The notes: generated by a model from the letters alone, not told the origin. DNA of 64,000 nt from Syntrophus buswellii (GCF_046097065.1 NZ_CP175563.1:2728001-2792000), one strand, 5' to 3'; positions 33,694 to 45,243 are shown, numbered from the stretch's first letter. A program made the numbers and translations.

Positions 33694-34902
33694 ATGAGCC
33701 CTCAATGGATGGATAAACTAGTCATTCCGAGCAGGACGAAAATCGTCTTTTTGATTATGGATGGTCTGGGCGGTTTACCTGCGGAGGGCAAACCGGGAAC
33801 GGAACTGGAAACGGCAAACACGCCCCATCTGGATGCCCTGGCCGGAGGAGGGGTCTGCGGCCTCCTGGATCCTATCGCCCCCGGGATAACGCCGGGCAGC
33901 GGACCGGCCCACTTTGCCCTTTTCGGTTATGACCCGGTCATCAACAATGTGGGACGAGGGCTCCTCTCCGCCGCCGGCCTCGATTTTCCCATGACGGAAC
34001 GGGATCTCTTCATGCGGGTCAATTTTGCCACGCTGAATTCCGACGGCCAGGTCATCGATCGCCGGGCAGGCCGCATCGATACGGAAACCAACGAACGCCT
34101 CTGCCGGAAGCTGGATGCAGGCATTCGTCCTGCTCCCGGAACGGAGGTCTTTTTTGCCACGGAGAAGGAGCACCGTGCGCTGATTGTGCTTCGCGGGGAC
34201 AATCTCCGCGAGGAAATTTCGGAAACGGACCCGCAGCAAACCGGCCTTCCCCCCCTGGCCCCGGAAGCGCTGATAACGGAGGCCTCAGGTACGGCTGATC
34301 TGCTGGCGGATCTTCTGAATCAGGCGAAAATGGTCCTGGCCGATGAACCCAAGGCCAACATGATTCTCCTGAGGGGCTATTCCCGCTATCATCGATTTGA
34401 CTCCATGTCGGAGCGGTTCGGCCTTTTCCCCGTGGCTATTGCAAGCTATCCCATGTACCGGGGAATTGCCCGGCTGCTCGGAATGGCCGTTTACTCGCCG
34501 ACGTCCACCCTGGAGGAAGAGATCGCGGCCCTGGAAGCAGCCTGGCAGGATTACGATTTCTTCTTCGTGCACGTCAAGCCGACGGACTCCCGCGGGGAAG
34601 ACGGCAATTTTGACGCCAAAGTGAAGGCCATTGAAGCGGTGGACGCCCTGATTCCCAGAATTACGGCACTATCTCCGGATGTCCTGGTCGTCACCGGTGA
34701 CCACTCCACCCCTGCCGCCCTGGCCTCGCACAGCTGGCATCCTGTACCCGTTCTTCTTTCGGCCCGAACCTGCCGGCCTGACCGGGTGGAGCACTTCGGT
34801 GAAGGAGACTGCCTGTCTGGAGGGCTGGGAAGAATGCCTATGTCTTCTCTCATGACCGTTGCCCTGGCCCATGCCGGACGCCTCACAAAATTCGGGGCTT
34901 AA
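33694..34902 (+). CDS. apgM: 2,3-bisphosphoglycerate-independent phosphoglycerate mutase, archaeal type
   Basis: A protein of 402 residues interconverting 3- and 2-phosphoglycerate. It belongs to the alkaline-phosphatase superfamily: the metal-binding IVFLIMDGLGGLP at the N-terminus, the phospho-acceptor Ser in ITPGSGPAHFALFGYDP, FVHVKPTDSRGEDG, and the C-terminal metal site VVTGDHSTP plus SHSWHPVPV. The ApgM form is common in archaea and in some anaerobic bacteria. AAGGAGA lies 7 nt before ATG 33694. Its last 4 bp overlap the convergent acyl-CoA synthetase gene. Confidence 0.92.
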   Translation: MSPQWMDKLVIPSRTKIVFLIMDGLGGLPAEGKPGTELETANTPHLDALAGGGVCGLLDPIAPGITPGSGPAHFALFGYDPVINNVGRGLLSAAGLDFPMTERDLFMRVNFATLNSDGQVIDRRAGRIDTETNERLCRKLDAGIRPAPGTEVFFATEKEHRALIVLRGDNLREEISETDPQQTGLPPLAPEALITEASGTADLLADLLNQAKMVLADEPKANMILLRGYSRYHRFDSMSERFGLFPVAIASYPMYRGIARLLGMAVYSPTSTLEEEIAALEAAWQDYDFFFVHVKPTDSRGEDGNFDAKVKAIEAVDALIPRITALSPDVLVVTGDHSTPAALASHSWHPVPVLLSARTCRPDRVEHFGEGDCLSGGLGRMPMSSLMTVALAHAGRLTKFGA

Positions 34903-36608
34903 AAATTGCGCTTCCCGTCCTGTTTTGCCCCGGAATCCCGAAGCTCACGGCGCAGGGGTTTTCCCACAATGGATTTCGGCAACTCCCTGCGGAACTCCAC
35001 CAGGGCGGGACATTTGTAAGCGGCAAGCTGAGTGCGGCAATAATCCAGCAATTCTTCCGCGGTCGCGCTCTCCCTTTCCCCGAGCACAACGAAGACCTTG
35101 ACCTTTTCCCCTTTGAGTTCATCGGGGATTCCCACCGCACAACTCTCTGAAACTTTCGGGTGGCTGTTCAGCACCTCTTCAATCTCTGCAGGGTAAATGT
35201 TGTATCCCCCGGAGATGATGAGATCCCTTTTGCGATCCACGAGGAAGACATAGCCGTCATCGTCCATGACGGCGATATCCCCGGTATAGCACCACCCGTC
35301 CCTTAACATCCCTGCCGTTTCTTCCGGCCTCCCCTTGTAACCTTTCATGATCTGAGGCCCCGCGACGATCAACTCTCCCCGCTTCCCCAGTGGTACATCC
35401 GTTCCACCCGTTTCAGAATCCACAATCCGGCAGCGGGTATCGGAAATGGGTATTCCCACACTGCCGGGTTTTCGCCTGCTCTCCCCGTCAAAGGGATTGA
35501 TGAGGGTGACGGGACTGGTCTCCGTCATTCCGTAACCCTCGACAATTCTCACCCCGGTTTTCTCTTCAAAATCCCGGAGGAGGCTGCCTGAAAGAGGTGC
35601 ACCGCCGGAAAAAGCCCCTTTCAGGCAGCTCATGTCCGTCTTCCTCAAGTCAGGGTGCTTAAGCATTCCGGCCAACATGGCCGGAACAAGGGGGGCAAAG
35701 GACGGACGGTACGTCCGGATCGCCTCCAGCAGATGCTCTGCTTTGGGCCTTGGAACGAGAATTTGACACCAGCCCTTGTACAGAGACAGGTTCATGGCCG
35801 TAGTCATCCCGAAAGCATGGAAATACGGCAGCGCACCCATCATGATTTCTCTGCCCCTCTTGAATTGGGGAAACCAGGCGGCGCATTGCTGAACCTGCAG
35901 GCTTAGATTGGCATGAGTCAGCTCCACCCCTTTTGGGATCCCTGTTGTCCCACCAGTGTAAGCATAGACGGCCACATCCTCCAGATTCGACAATTCCCCG
36001 GTCGGAGCCGCAGCCGACCGGCGAAGGCATTTTTTCCAGTATACCAGGTCCTTCGCCCTATCGACCGGTGCGGACAGCTTTTTCCTCCTAGCAAAAATAT
36101 GGAAAAGAAGTTTCTTCGGAAGGGGCAGATAGTCGCCCAGGGAAGCGATCACAATGCTCCTGATCCCGGTCCTCCTCCGCAATTGAATCCCCCTGTTTCC
36201 AAAAAGATCCAGGGTAATCAGGGCACAGGCCTCGGAATCATTCAACTGGTATTCCAGCTCACGGTCCGTGTAAAGGGGATTATTCATGACAACGATTCCG
36301 CCGATCCGGAGAACGGCATAATAGGAAACAACAAAGGGAATGCAATTGGGCAGCAGTAGTGCTACGGCCTGTCCCTTTCGCACGCCTGAATTCCTCAGAA
36401 AAAGGGAAAATCGTTCGATTTCCTTCTGCAGCTTCTCATAATTCATGACATATCCCTGGTAAAGAAGCGCACGTGAGCCCGGATTCTCGGCTGCTCGCTC
36501 CCTGAGAATATCAGGCAGGCATAATTTTTCAAAGTCGATGTGCTCCGGCACGTCACTCCTGTAAGACTTAAGCCAGGGCTTGTCAGAATATCCGATGGAT
36601 TGCCTCAC
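34899..36608 (-). CDS. fadD: Long-chain acyl-CoA synthetase (AMP-forming)
   Basis: A complete enzyme of 569 residues that makes acyl-CoA from a fatty acid, ATP and CoA. The ATP loop is intact (YAYTGGTTGIPKGVELT), as are GYGMTETSPVT, CYTGDIAVMDDDGYVF, DRKRDLIISGGYNIYP and the A10 Lys in LPKSIVGKPLRREL. I start at GTG 36608, which has GGGAGGTG 7 nt upstream and precedes the family-typical KPWLKSY; the frame stays open to 36692. It contrasts with the degenerate synthetase-like protein at 30743-32224. It is convergent with apgM and upstream of no other gene. Confidence 0.9.
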   Translation of the reverse strand: MRQSIGYSDKPWLKSYRSDVPEHIDFEKLCLPDILRERAAENPGSRALLYQGYVMNYEKLQKEIERFSLFLRNSGVRKGQAVALLLPNCIPFVVSYYAVLRIGGIVVMNNPLYTDRELEYQLNDSEACALITLDLFGNRGIQLRRRTGIRSIVIASLGDYLPLPKKLLFHIFARRKKLSAPVDRAKDLVYWKKCLRRSAAAPTGELSNLEDVAVYAYTGGTTGIPKGVELTHANLSLQVQQCAAWFPQFKRGREIMMGALPYFHAFGMTTAMNLSLYKGWCQILVPRPKAEHLLEAIRTYRPSFAPLVPAMLAGMLKHPDLRKTDMSCLKGAFSGGAPLSGSLLRDFEEKTGVRIVEGYGMTETSPVTLINPFDGESRRKPGSVGIPISDTRCRIVDSETGGTDVPLGKRGELIVAGPQIMKGYKGRPEETAGMLRDGWCYTGDIAVMDDDGYVFLVDRKRDLIISGGYNIYPAEIEEVLNSHPKVSESCAVGIPDELKGEKVKVFVVLGERESATAEELLDYCRTQLAAYKCPALVEFRRELPKSIVGKPLRRELRDSGAKQDGKRNF

Positions 36609-36721
36609 GTGTCCACACCTCCCTGGAAGGCTGCCCCTTCCTGGTTTCCGGAAGGGCTGTCTCTTGCCGGGATGCAGAAATCTCCCTTCCATTCTTACCG
36701 CATTGACGGTCAGCTGTCATG

Positions 36722-36766
36722 AAAAAAAACAGAGAAGGCCCCTGTCTTTTGTGGCAGGGGCCTTCT
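36722..36766 (-). terminator. Strong rho-independent terminator of the acs-etf-FeS operon
   Basis: The stem AGAAGGCCCCTG/CAGGGGCCTTCT (36733-36744 and 36755-36766) is followed on the minus strand by eight T residues (36729-36722, after a short gap). It lies about 100 nt downstream of the last operon gene. Confidence 0.85.
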
Positions 36767-36867
36767 TCAATTCCTCATTCCTCAGCTGCGGATCAACGCG
36801 TTACTTCGTGCCGCGGCTGAGATATTTCATTTTTCTCGTTCAATTTCCTGGACTGGCATGCACCTCT

Positions 36868-38997
36868 TTAGGCGCCTTCCTCTGGACTTGCCTCCTTAGC
36901 CGGCTCGATGTCCATCGCCTTCCAGACGATCTCGGCGATATCCAGAGAAACCATGGTTTCCTCTTTCTTGCGGTCCTTGATTCCGTCGCTCATCATCGTC
37001 AGACAGAAAGGGCAGCCCACGGCTATCGTATCGGCTCCCGCCGCAATGGCCTGATCGGTTCTCATATCATTGATGCGCTCTCCGATATCCTCTTCCATCC
37101 ACATCCGGGCGCCACCGGCACCGCAGCAGAAGCTTTTTGCCAGGTTCCGCTCCATTTCAGCCAATCTCATGCCAGGTACCGCCTTCAACACCTTTCTCGG
37201 TTCGTCATAAACCTTGTTGTAGCGGCCCAGGAAGCAGGAATCGTGATACACAAAGGTCCCGTTGACCGGGTTCTTCAGGGTGATTTTGCCCTTGGTAATG
37301 AGGTCGGCAAGAATCTCGGTGTGATGATAGACTTCGAAATTGCCTCCGAAGTGAGGGTAGTCCTTCTTCAGGGCGTTGTAGCCGTGCGGACAGGTGGCGA
37401 TGACCTTCTTCACACCGTAGCCGTTCATGGCGTCGATGTTCATCTGCGCCAGGGTCTGATAGAGGTATTCGTTTCCGCCCCTCATGGCCGAGTCGCCGCA
37501 GCAGCTTTCTTCCGTTCCCAGGATGCCGAATTTCACTCCGGCTGCCTGCAGGATCTTGGCAAATGCGATGGTGACCTTCTTGCCGCGGTCGTCAAACGAA
37601 CCGGCACATCCCACGTAAAAGAGATATTCCACGTCGGGGTCTTCCGCCAGTGTCTTTACGCCGAGATCCTTCGCCCAGTCGCCGCGGAGGTGGGATCCCA
37701 CGCCCCAGGGATTGGAATTGTTTTCCATATTCCTGTAAGTCAGCTGGAGCTCACCGGCAAAATCAGCCTCGGTGAGAACCTTGTATTGCCTCATATTGAC
37801 GATCTTTGGCACGTGCTCGATCGAGGCGGGACAATTTTCCATACAGTACATGCAGTTGGTGCAGGCCCAGAGCTCATGCATGTCAATGACTTCACCCACC
37901 ATGGCCTTTTCCGCCTCGGGAATCTGGACTTCACCGCCAACTCCGGCAGCTTTCTGAGCCGCTACAAACTGAGGGGCCCTTTCTTCCCAATAGGTCTTCA
38001 AATCCTGGATCAGTTTTTTCGGTGACAGGGGCTTCCCGGAAAGATAAGCGGGGCATCCGTCCTGGCAACGGCCGCAGCGTGTGCAGGAATCGAGGTCAAA
38101 ATTCTGTTTCCAGGTAAACTCTTCCAGTTGGCCGACACCGAACGTCTCCGCATTTTCAAAATCGCGGATGGGTTCAATCGTACCGGTGGGCTTCATATCC
38201 GTAAAGAAGTGATTTGCGGATGTCGTGAAGATATGGAGCAAGCGGGAGAAGGGAATGTAAGCAATAAAGCCCAGGGCGATAAACGTATGAAGCCACCAGA
38301 AGAACTTATGGGCCGCTTTCGCTGTATCGGTTTCCATGCCGGTGAAGAAGTGCGAAAGGAAATATCCCACGAAGGACCAGTATTCCCATGGTGTCTCTTC
38401 GAGCGTGACGGAGATTCTCAATCCTTCAATGACAAATCCCGTAACAATGATCGCTCCAATGAGCAGCAGAACGATCGCATCATCGGGGCGATTATCCGGA
38501 ACGCCCTTGTAACCAAGCCGGTCGGGTTTTGCCAAATACCGCCTATGCACTGCCATGATAACGCCGACAAGAACAGCCAGGCCGAAGACCTCGTAAAGGA
38601 ATGAAGCTGTCAGATAAACCTTTCCTCTCAGAAAGGCCACGCCGAGTGGCTCGGTAATGTGAAACTCCGTCGCATCGAAGGCCGCCCCGAAGATAAGCAC
38701 AAAAAATCCAAAGAAAATCAATCCATGCATGATGCCGGGATAGGCGTCGGCTGAAGTTTTTACCTGCAACAGCGCGTTTTTCAGCAGCAGTTTAATCCTT
38801 TCGCCCATGTTGTCCATTCGCATCTCGGGCTTTCCCATCGCCTTCCACATCTGGTAGCGGCGATAAAGTCCGTAGCCGAATATACCCAGGGCTACCGCCG
38901 TAAAAAGAAAAAGGAAGGGCTCAAAATGTATATCATTCCAGTTTGCATTCCAGAAGATCTCCCTTCCTTCACTTCCAATACCTATAGGCTGTACCAT
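36868..38997 (-). CDS. Membrane iron-sulfur oxidoreductase (HdrD/DUF224-like), putative Etf:quinone oxidoreductase
   Basis: A protein of 709 residues. The N-terminal third has about six membrane segments resembling a NarI-type heme b membrane domain. Two [4Fe-4S] motifs follow (CTRCGRCQDGCPAYL and CTNCMYCMENCPASI), then two CCG domains as in heterodisulfide reductase HdrD (VGCAGSF, EESCCGDSA, and DSCFLGRYN, SFCCGAGGARMWME, GCPFCLTMM). Homologues next to etfBA are proposed to move electrons from acyl-CoA dehydrogenases via EtfAB to menaquinone, the reverse-electron-transport step of syntrophic fatty acid oxidation. I start at ATG 38997, preceded by GGGGAGGAG; the ATG at 39018 overlaps that site. 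It is the last gene of the operon. Confidence 0.88.
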   Translation of the reverse strand: MVQPIGIGSEGREIFWNANWNDIHFEPFLFLFTAVALGIFGYGLYRRYQMWKAMGKPEMRMDNMGERIKLLLKNALLQVKTSADAYPGIMHGLIFFGFFVLIFGAAFDATEFHITEPLGVAFLRGKVYLTASFLYEVFGLAVLVGVIMAVHRRYLAKPDRLGYKGVPDNRPDDAIVLLLIGAIIVTGFVIEGLRISVTLEETPWEYWSFVGYFLSHFFTGMETDTAKAAHKFFWWLHTFIALGFIAYIPFSRLLHIFTTSANHFFTDMKPTGTIEPIRDFENAETFGVGQLEEFTWKQNFDLDSCTRCGRCQDGCPAYLSGKPLSPKKLIQDLKTYWEERAPQFVAAQKAAGVGGEVQIPEAEKAMVGEVIDMHELWACTNCMYCMENCPASIEHVPKIVNMRQYKVLTEADFAGELQLTYRNMENNSNPWGVGSHLRGDWAKDLGVKTLAEDPDVEYLFYVGCAGSFDDRGKKVTIAFAKILQAAGVKFGILGTEESCCGDSAMRGGNEYLYQTLAQMNIDAMNGYGVKKVIATCPHGYNALKKDYPHFGGNFEVYHHTEILADLITKGKITLKNPVNGTFVYHDSCFLGRYNKVYDEPRKVLKAVPGMRLAEMERNLAKSFCCGAGGARMWMEEDIGERINDMRTDQAIAAGADTIAVGCPFCLTMMSDGIKDRKKEETMVSLDIAEIVWKAMDIEPAKEASPEEGA

Positions 38998-39021
38998 AAA
39001 CTCCTCCCCATGTTCCATAGC

Positions 39022-39085
39022 GGCCAGCCTTCAGAATTCAGCCGCCTCCTCGCGAGAAAAGGCGGCTGAATAATAAACGCTGGCC
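39022..39085 (-). promoter_or_regulatory. Nested intercistronic hairpin between etfA and the iron-sulfur oxidoreductase gene
   Basis: The inner stem TTCAGCCGCC/GGCGGCTGAA (39037-39046, 39061-39070) lies inside an outer stem GGCCAGC/GCTGGCC (39022-39028, 39079-39085). It begins 12 nt after the etfA stop and lacks a T-run. This suggests mRNA processing, partial attenuation or 3'-end protection rather than full termination. Confidence 0.6.
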
Positions 39086-39096
39086 ACTATCTTATG

Positions 39097-40074
39097 CTAT
39101 CCCAGAAGTTTCTTGCACTCTTTTGCCAATTCCGGGACGATTTTATAGAGGTCATCAACAAGCCCGTAGTCCGCTTTTGAGAAAATCGGAGCCTCGGGGT
39201 CTTTGTTGACGGCCACGATATACTTCGACGAGCTCATTCCGGCCAGATGCTGAATGGCGCCGGAAATGCCGCAGGCCACATAGAGGTTCGGGGAAACGAC
39301 CTTACCGGTCTGCCCTACCTGGTCCGTCTGCGGACGCCAGCCTGAATCGACGGCTGCGCGGGATGCGCCGACCGTGGCACCCAGGATGTTCGCAAGTTCT
39401 TCGAGAATGGCATATCCTTCCGGACCGCCCATTCCTCGACCGCCGGAAACGATGATGTTGGCTTCCGTCAGGTCGATCTTGCCGCTGGTGTCCTTCTGAA
39501 CTTCAACAACCTTCGTCTTCAGCTGGGCGGGATCCACTCCGGCATCAACCTTCGTGACGGCGCCGGCCTTGGCGTTCTCCACAGCGGGAAACACGTTGGG
39601 ACGAATAGATGCCATCTGCGGGAAGCTGGCGGTGACTACCTCACCGAAGCATTTGCCCGCATACATCGGGCGAACGGCAACCATCTTACCGTCGGCAATT
39701 CTCAATTCCGTGCAGTCCGTGGCCAACCCGGTGGCCAGCTTGCCTGCTACACGCGCTGACAGATCCTTGCCCTGCGCCGTGGCACCGAAGAGCAGAATCG
39801 CCGGATCGTTTTCCTTGACGATTTTGGCTACCGCTGCTGCATACGCATCGGTCGTATAGGGTTCCATGGCGGCATCGTCCACCACAAATACCTTGTCAAC
39901 ACCGTATTTCCCCAGTTCGCCTGCTATTCCTTCAACACCTGAACCCAGCAGAATGGCGCCAGCTTCGTCACCCAGTTCATCTGCCAGCTTCCGGGCCGTG
40001 CTCGCAAGTTCATAAGAAATCTTGCGGAATGCACCGTCCCTCTGCTCTGCTACTATAAATACACCTTTTGCCAT
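39097..40074 (-). CDS. etfA: Electron transfer flavoprotein alpha subunit
   Basis: A protein of 325 residues. The C-terminal FAD domain has the family signature: GGRGMGGPEGYAILEELA, then SGWRPQTDQVGQTGKVVSP and YVACGISGAIQHLAGM. The N-terminal half has the usual Rossmann-like fold (AILLGSGVEGIAGEL, FGATAQGKDLSARVA). It pairs with EtfB to carry electrons from acyl-CoA dehydrogenases. The gene starts 27 bp after etfB and precedes the membrane oxidoreductase. Confidence 0.95.
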   Translation of the reverse strand: MAKGVFIVAEQRDGAFRKISYELASTARKLADELGDEAGAILLGSGVEGIAGELGKYGVDKVFVVDDAAMEPYTTDAYAAAVAKIVKENDPAILLFGATAQGKDLSARVAGKLATGLATDCTELRIADGKMVAVRPMYAGKCFGEVVTASFPQMASIRPNVFPAVENAKAGAVTKVDAGVDPAQLKTKVVEVQKDTSGKIDLTEANIIVSGGRGMGGPEGYAILEELANILGATVGASRAAVDSGWRPQTDQVGQTGKVVSPNLYVACGISGAIQHLAGMSSSKYIVAVNKDPEAPIFSKADYGLVDDLYKIVPELAKECKKLLG

Positions 40075-40101
40075 GTTGATTTTCCTCCGCTAATTCAATA
40101 A

Positions 40102-40872
40102 TTAGATGACCTTCGCCTCTTCTCTCAGCAGTTTGGCCAGTTCTGCAGCCTTTGCCGCCGGTTCGTCACCGCTGATGATCTTTCCAGGAGGTCTGGCCGG
40201 AGGCGGCACCATTTTGACGACCTTGGCCTTTGACTCCAGGGTCACACCCAGATCGGCCACTTTTTTCACATCGACAGGCTTCTTCTTGGCTTTCATGATG
40301 CCGGGCAGCGAAGCATAACGGGGTTCGTTCAAACCCTTCTGCGCCGTAACCACGGCCGGCAGGGCGGCTTCGATGACAAAGGAGGCGCCTTCCACCGGAC
40401 GTACGACCTTAACGGTCTTCCCGTCGGATTCCGCCTTGGTGACAACCGTCAGCTGGGGAAGATCCAGAAGTTCCGCCAGAATGGCCGCTACCTGGCCGGA
40501 GTCATCATCAATGGCTCTCTGACCGCAGAAAATGATGTCATAGGGAATCCCTTTGATTGCCGCAGCCAGGACGGAGGCGGTTGCATAGGCGTCCGCTCCC
40601 TCGTAGGCCGGGTCATCAATGTGAATGCCTTTGTCCGCGCCCATGGCCAGGGCGGTGCGGATGGACTCCATCGCTCTTCCCGGACCGAAGCAGACGATGG
40701 TGACATCCCCGCCGAACTTCTCCTTATACTTTAACGCTTCTTCAACACCGAATTCATCATAGGGGTTCATGACCCACTTGATGCCGGATTCATCAATGCC
40801 GGAACCGTCCGGCTTTACCTTGATCTGTGCTTCCGTATCCGGAACCTGCTTTACACATGCAACAATATTCAC
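40102..40872 (-). CDS. etfB: Electron transfer flavoprotein beta subunit
   Basis: A protein of 256 residues with the EtfB pattern: NIVACVKQVPDTEAQIKV at the N-terminus, NPYDEFGVEEALKYKE, ALAMGADKGIHI, FCGQRAIDDDSGQVAAILAE and LPAVVTAQKGLNEPRYASLPG. GTG 40872 has AAGGAGG 4 nt upstream and matches the family start; a longer frame to 40926 would bury that site. It is the second gene of the acs operon, 135 bp after acs. Confidence 0.95.
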   Translation of the reverse strand: MNIVACVKQVPDTEAQIKVKPDGSGIDESGIKWVMNPYDEFGVEEALKYKEKFGGDVTIVCFGPGRAMESIRTALAMGADKGIHIDDPAYEGADAYATASVLAAAIKGIPYDIIFCGQRAIDDDSGQVAAILAELLDLPQLTVVTKAESDGKTVKVVRPVEGASFVIEAALPAVVTAQKGLNEPRYASLPGIMKAKKKPVDVKKVADLGVTLESKAKVVKMVPPPARPPGKIISGDEPAAKAAELAKLLREEAKVI

Positions 40873-41007
40873 ATGTCCTCCTTCCGGGATGCTCCTCATG
40901 ACGGATTGTTTCTCCGACATGGGCATCCAACCTCGAAATTTTTTCTGTTATAGCGTCCGGCACTGAATCCTTTATGATCAGGAAACAGCGCCGGTCGTTA
41001 CCTCAAA

Positions 41008-42978
<1,971 letters not shown>

Positions 42979-43042
42979 TTTTACCTCCCTTTAAGGTTTT
43001 GATAGTTTGAACACTGGTGCTTCTTGGACATTTCTAAACTGG

Positions 43043-43058
43043 GATGTACCCATACATC
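43043..43058. promoter_or_regulatory. Palindrome in the acs leader
   Basis: GATGTA (43043-43048) and TACATC (43053-43058) flank 4 bp, about 65 bp upstream of the acs start. It is a possible operator or a small leader hairpin. Confidence 0.35.
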
Positions 43059-43267
43059 TCTTAAAGCAGTCTTGAACCCTGCGCAAACCCACCCCGTGAC
43101 TCTTCATTTGCCGGATCATAAAGAAAGCATGGGCGATGGATATAACACACGAGGGGCAAATCTCTAATGAACAAAATAAAAACGTGTATTAAATAAGGAT
43201 TTTTTACCCCGGCGAGAATGCACGCGAGGGAAATAATGGCTACAAACCACGGTGTTACGCGCCTTGC

Positions 43268-43294
43268 ACTATATCAATGCGCCTTTGATGTCAA
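43268..43294 (-). promoter_or_regulatory. Promoter-like element for the acs operon
   Basis: Minus strand TTGACA (43289-43294) and TATAGT (43268-43273), spaced 15 bp, about 290 nt upstream of acs. The hexamers are strong but the spacing is short. Confidence 0.4.
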
Positions 43295-43625
43295 GTAATA
43301 TTTTCGGCCCCGTACAGTGGTAAAGATTCACTCCCTTCCCGCAAAGTGTGTCTTTTTTGCCACGTTTGGCTTTTGGCATCTCCATAAACCGCTTTGGGCA
43401 ACCACCACCTGCCCTTCAGGGTTGAAACGCCGTACAGGATGCTTTGAGATGGAACGAAGGGGTTTATTTTCTTCCTTTATTTAACCGGTTGCATACCGCC
43501 TGAAGCCGGGGGCGGGCAGGCTCTTCTGAGATAATCTCCCGGGAACTTCTCTGCTGGTATGCAATCTGCAGGAGTTTTTCACCATCAGGAATGAGTTCAG
43601 GCCTTTTGCGGTTTTACCTTCATTC

Positions 43626-43655
43626 TTGACAGGGCTTTGCCTTCGGTGTTAGTTA
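43626..43655 (+). promoter_or_regulatory. Candidate promoter of the porin gene
   Basis: TTGACA (43626-43631), 18-bp spacer, TAGTTA (43650-43655). The leader would be about 160 nt long. Confidence 0.4.
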
Positions 43656-43821
43656 GACGCGAAATGTCATTTGCAAGCGCATCATCAAATAAATTCGCGA
43701 AAGGGGGTTGGTGCCGGGAATAAGGAATTGAAGAGAGATCAGATTCAGAGGAACTGGAGATGGTTTTTCAATGCCCGTTGAAAAATCAGGACAATAACGA
43801 ATTTTTCTTTAGGAGGATACA

Positions 43822-45201
43822 ATGAAGAAATTTTGGGTAGCTTTGATTGCCGTGGCCGTGGTCGCAGGCTTCGCCCTGAGCGCATCGGCGGCGGATGTCA
43901 AATTCAGCGGCTCCTACTACGCCACAGGCCTCTACGCGGACAACTGGGGCCTCAAGGATGATGCATCCGCAGGCGGCGTGTACGCTCAGAGGCTGAGAGT
44001 TGCAACGGCCTTCAAGATCGCCGAAGGGCTGACCTTGAACACCCGCTTTGACGCCCTCGAGGGACGTTGGGGCCAGTACGGTTACATGGGAACGGCTGTG
44101 GATCGCCAGGGCCACGACGTGGGTGGCAGAGATGCCGATGACAACAACATCGCCTTTGACCGCGCCTGGGTCAGCTTTGCCGTCCCCTTCGGTCAGTTTG
44201 ATGTGGGTCGTCAGGCCCAGAACGAATGGGGAACCCGTTTCGCAAGCGACAGCTTCGATGCGGAAGCCATCCGCTTCTCCACCAAGAACGGCCCCTGGGA
44301 AGTCGGTGCTTTCTACGAGAAGCAGATTGAAGCCTACGGCGCTGAGGACTACGATAACGTGGTCAGCGACGGCGGCGTCAATGACGGCGATCGCGACAAC
44401 TACGGCGTTTATGGCAAGTACAAGTGGAACGGCGGCCTGGCCGGCCTCCAGATTCAGTTCATGAACGACGCAACCGAAAACTTCGCAAATCTCAACGGTG
44501 ATGGCGATTACAAGGCCAAAATCTGGACGTTTTCTCCCTATATGCAGGGCACCTTCGGTCCTGTCTTCGTGGAAGCGGAAATCAACTATGCCTACGGTGA
44601 GGCTGAGTCCGAGCTGGATTGGGACGACATGGACATCCGCGCATGGAACGCCTTCATTCACGCCAAGGGAAATATCGGCCCCGCCTATGTCGGCGCCTTC
44701 TACGCCTATGTCTCCGGTGACGATCCCGACTCCGACGAAGAGATCGAAGGATCCAACTTCTTCGGTGCCAGCGGTTACCGTTCCGGTCTGCCCACCGGCG
44801 GTTCCATCTTCGATCCCTGCCTGATCCTCTGGGGCGCATACGCCAACAAGTGGCTGGGTGACAGCACGGCGAGAGCCCTTAGTTTAGGTACCGATCATCA
44901 TACCGGTGCGGTCATGGAAAATGCCCACCTCTTCCAGATTTACGGCGGTTTCAAACCGATCCCCAAACTGGACGTCCAGGCCAAGCTGAGCTATGCCTTT
45001 GCCGACGAGAAGCCGGACAACTATGATGATGACGAATACGGAACGGAATTCGATCTCACCGCCGCTTACAAGATTTACGACAACCTGACCTATACGGTCG
45101 GCTTCGGTTATCTGTGGGCCGGTGACATTTACAAGGGCGCCACCGACAACGATGTGGATGACACCTATCTGCTGATGCACAGACTGGATCTGAGCTTCTA
45201 A
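43822..45201 (+). CDS. Outer membrane beta-barrel porin
   Basis: A protein of 459 residues with a classical Sec signal (MKKFWVALIAVAVVAGFALSASA) followed by alternating amphipathic strands rich in Tyr, Asp and Gly. It ends in LLMHRLDLSF, the C-terminal Phe recognised by the outer-membrane assembly machinery. Many acidic loops (DEEIEGSNF, DDDEYGTEFD) suggest cation preference or Ca binding. AGGAGG lies 6 nt before the ATG, and a perfect terminator follows, so it is a highly expressed monocistronic gene. Substrate specificity is not evident. The 291-residue frame on the opposite strand is a composition artefact. Confidence 0.85.
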   Translation: MKKFWVALIAVAVVAGFALSASAADVKFSGSYYATGLYADNWGLKDDASAGGVYAQRLRVATAFKIAEGLTLNTRFDALEGRWGQYGYMGTAVDRQGHDVGGRDADDNNIAFDRAWVSFAVPFGQFDVGRQAQNEWGTRFASDSFDAEAIRFSTKNGPWEVGAFYEKQIEAYGAEDYDNVVSDGGVNDGDRDNYGVYGKYKWNGGLAGLQIQFMNDATENFANLNGDGDYKAKIWTFSPYMQGTFGPVFVEAEINYAYGEAESELDWDDMDIRAWNAFIHAKGNIGPAYVGAFYAYVSGDDPDSDEEIEGSNFFGASGYRSGLPTGGSIFDPCLILWGAYANKWLGDSTARALSLGTDHHTGAVMENAHLFQIYGGFKPIPKLDVQAKLSYAFADEKPDNYDDDEYGTEFDLTAAYKIYDNLTYTVGFGYLWAGDIYKGATDNDVDDTYLLMHRLDLSF

Positions 45202-45243
45202 GAGCAGCTTCGTTTCGGATTTCCATTGTAAAAGTTCCATTTC

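Larger units (their letters stand above)
42979..43821. other. Long divergent regulatory region between acs and the porin gene
   Basis: An 843-bp non-coding region. It contains a palindrome GATGTA/TACATC at 43043-43058, a minus-strand promoter-like element (43268-43294) pointing to acs, and a plus-strand one (43626-43655) pointing to the porin gene. The length suggests long leaders or several regulator sites. No small gene is convincing. Confidence 0.6.

Noticed and set aside
32509..33705. 398-residue minus-strand frame over the thiolase
   Set aside because: A composition shadow; no motifs and it crosses the terminator.
43786..44661. 291-residue minus-strand frame over the porin gene
   Set aside because: Antisense of a strongly signalled outer-membrane protein with ribosome site and terminator.
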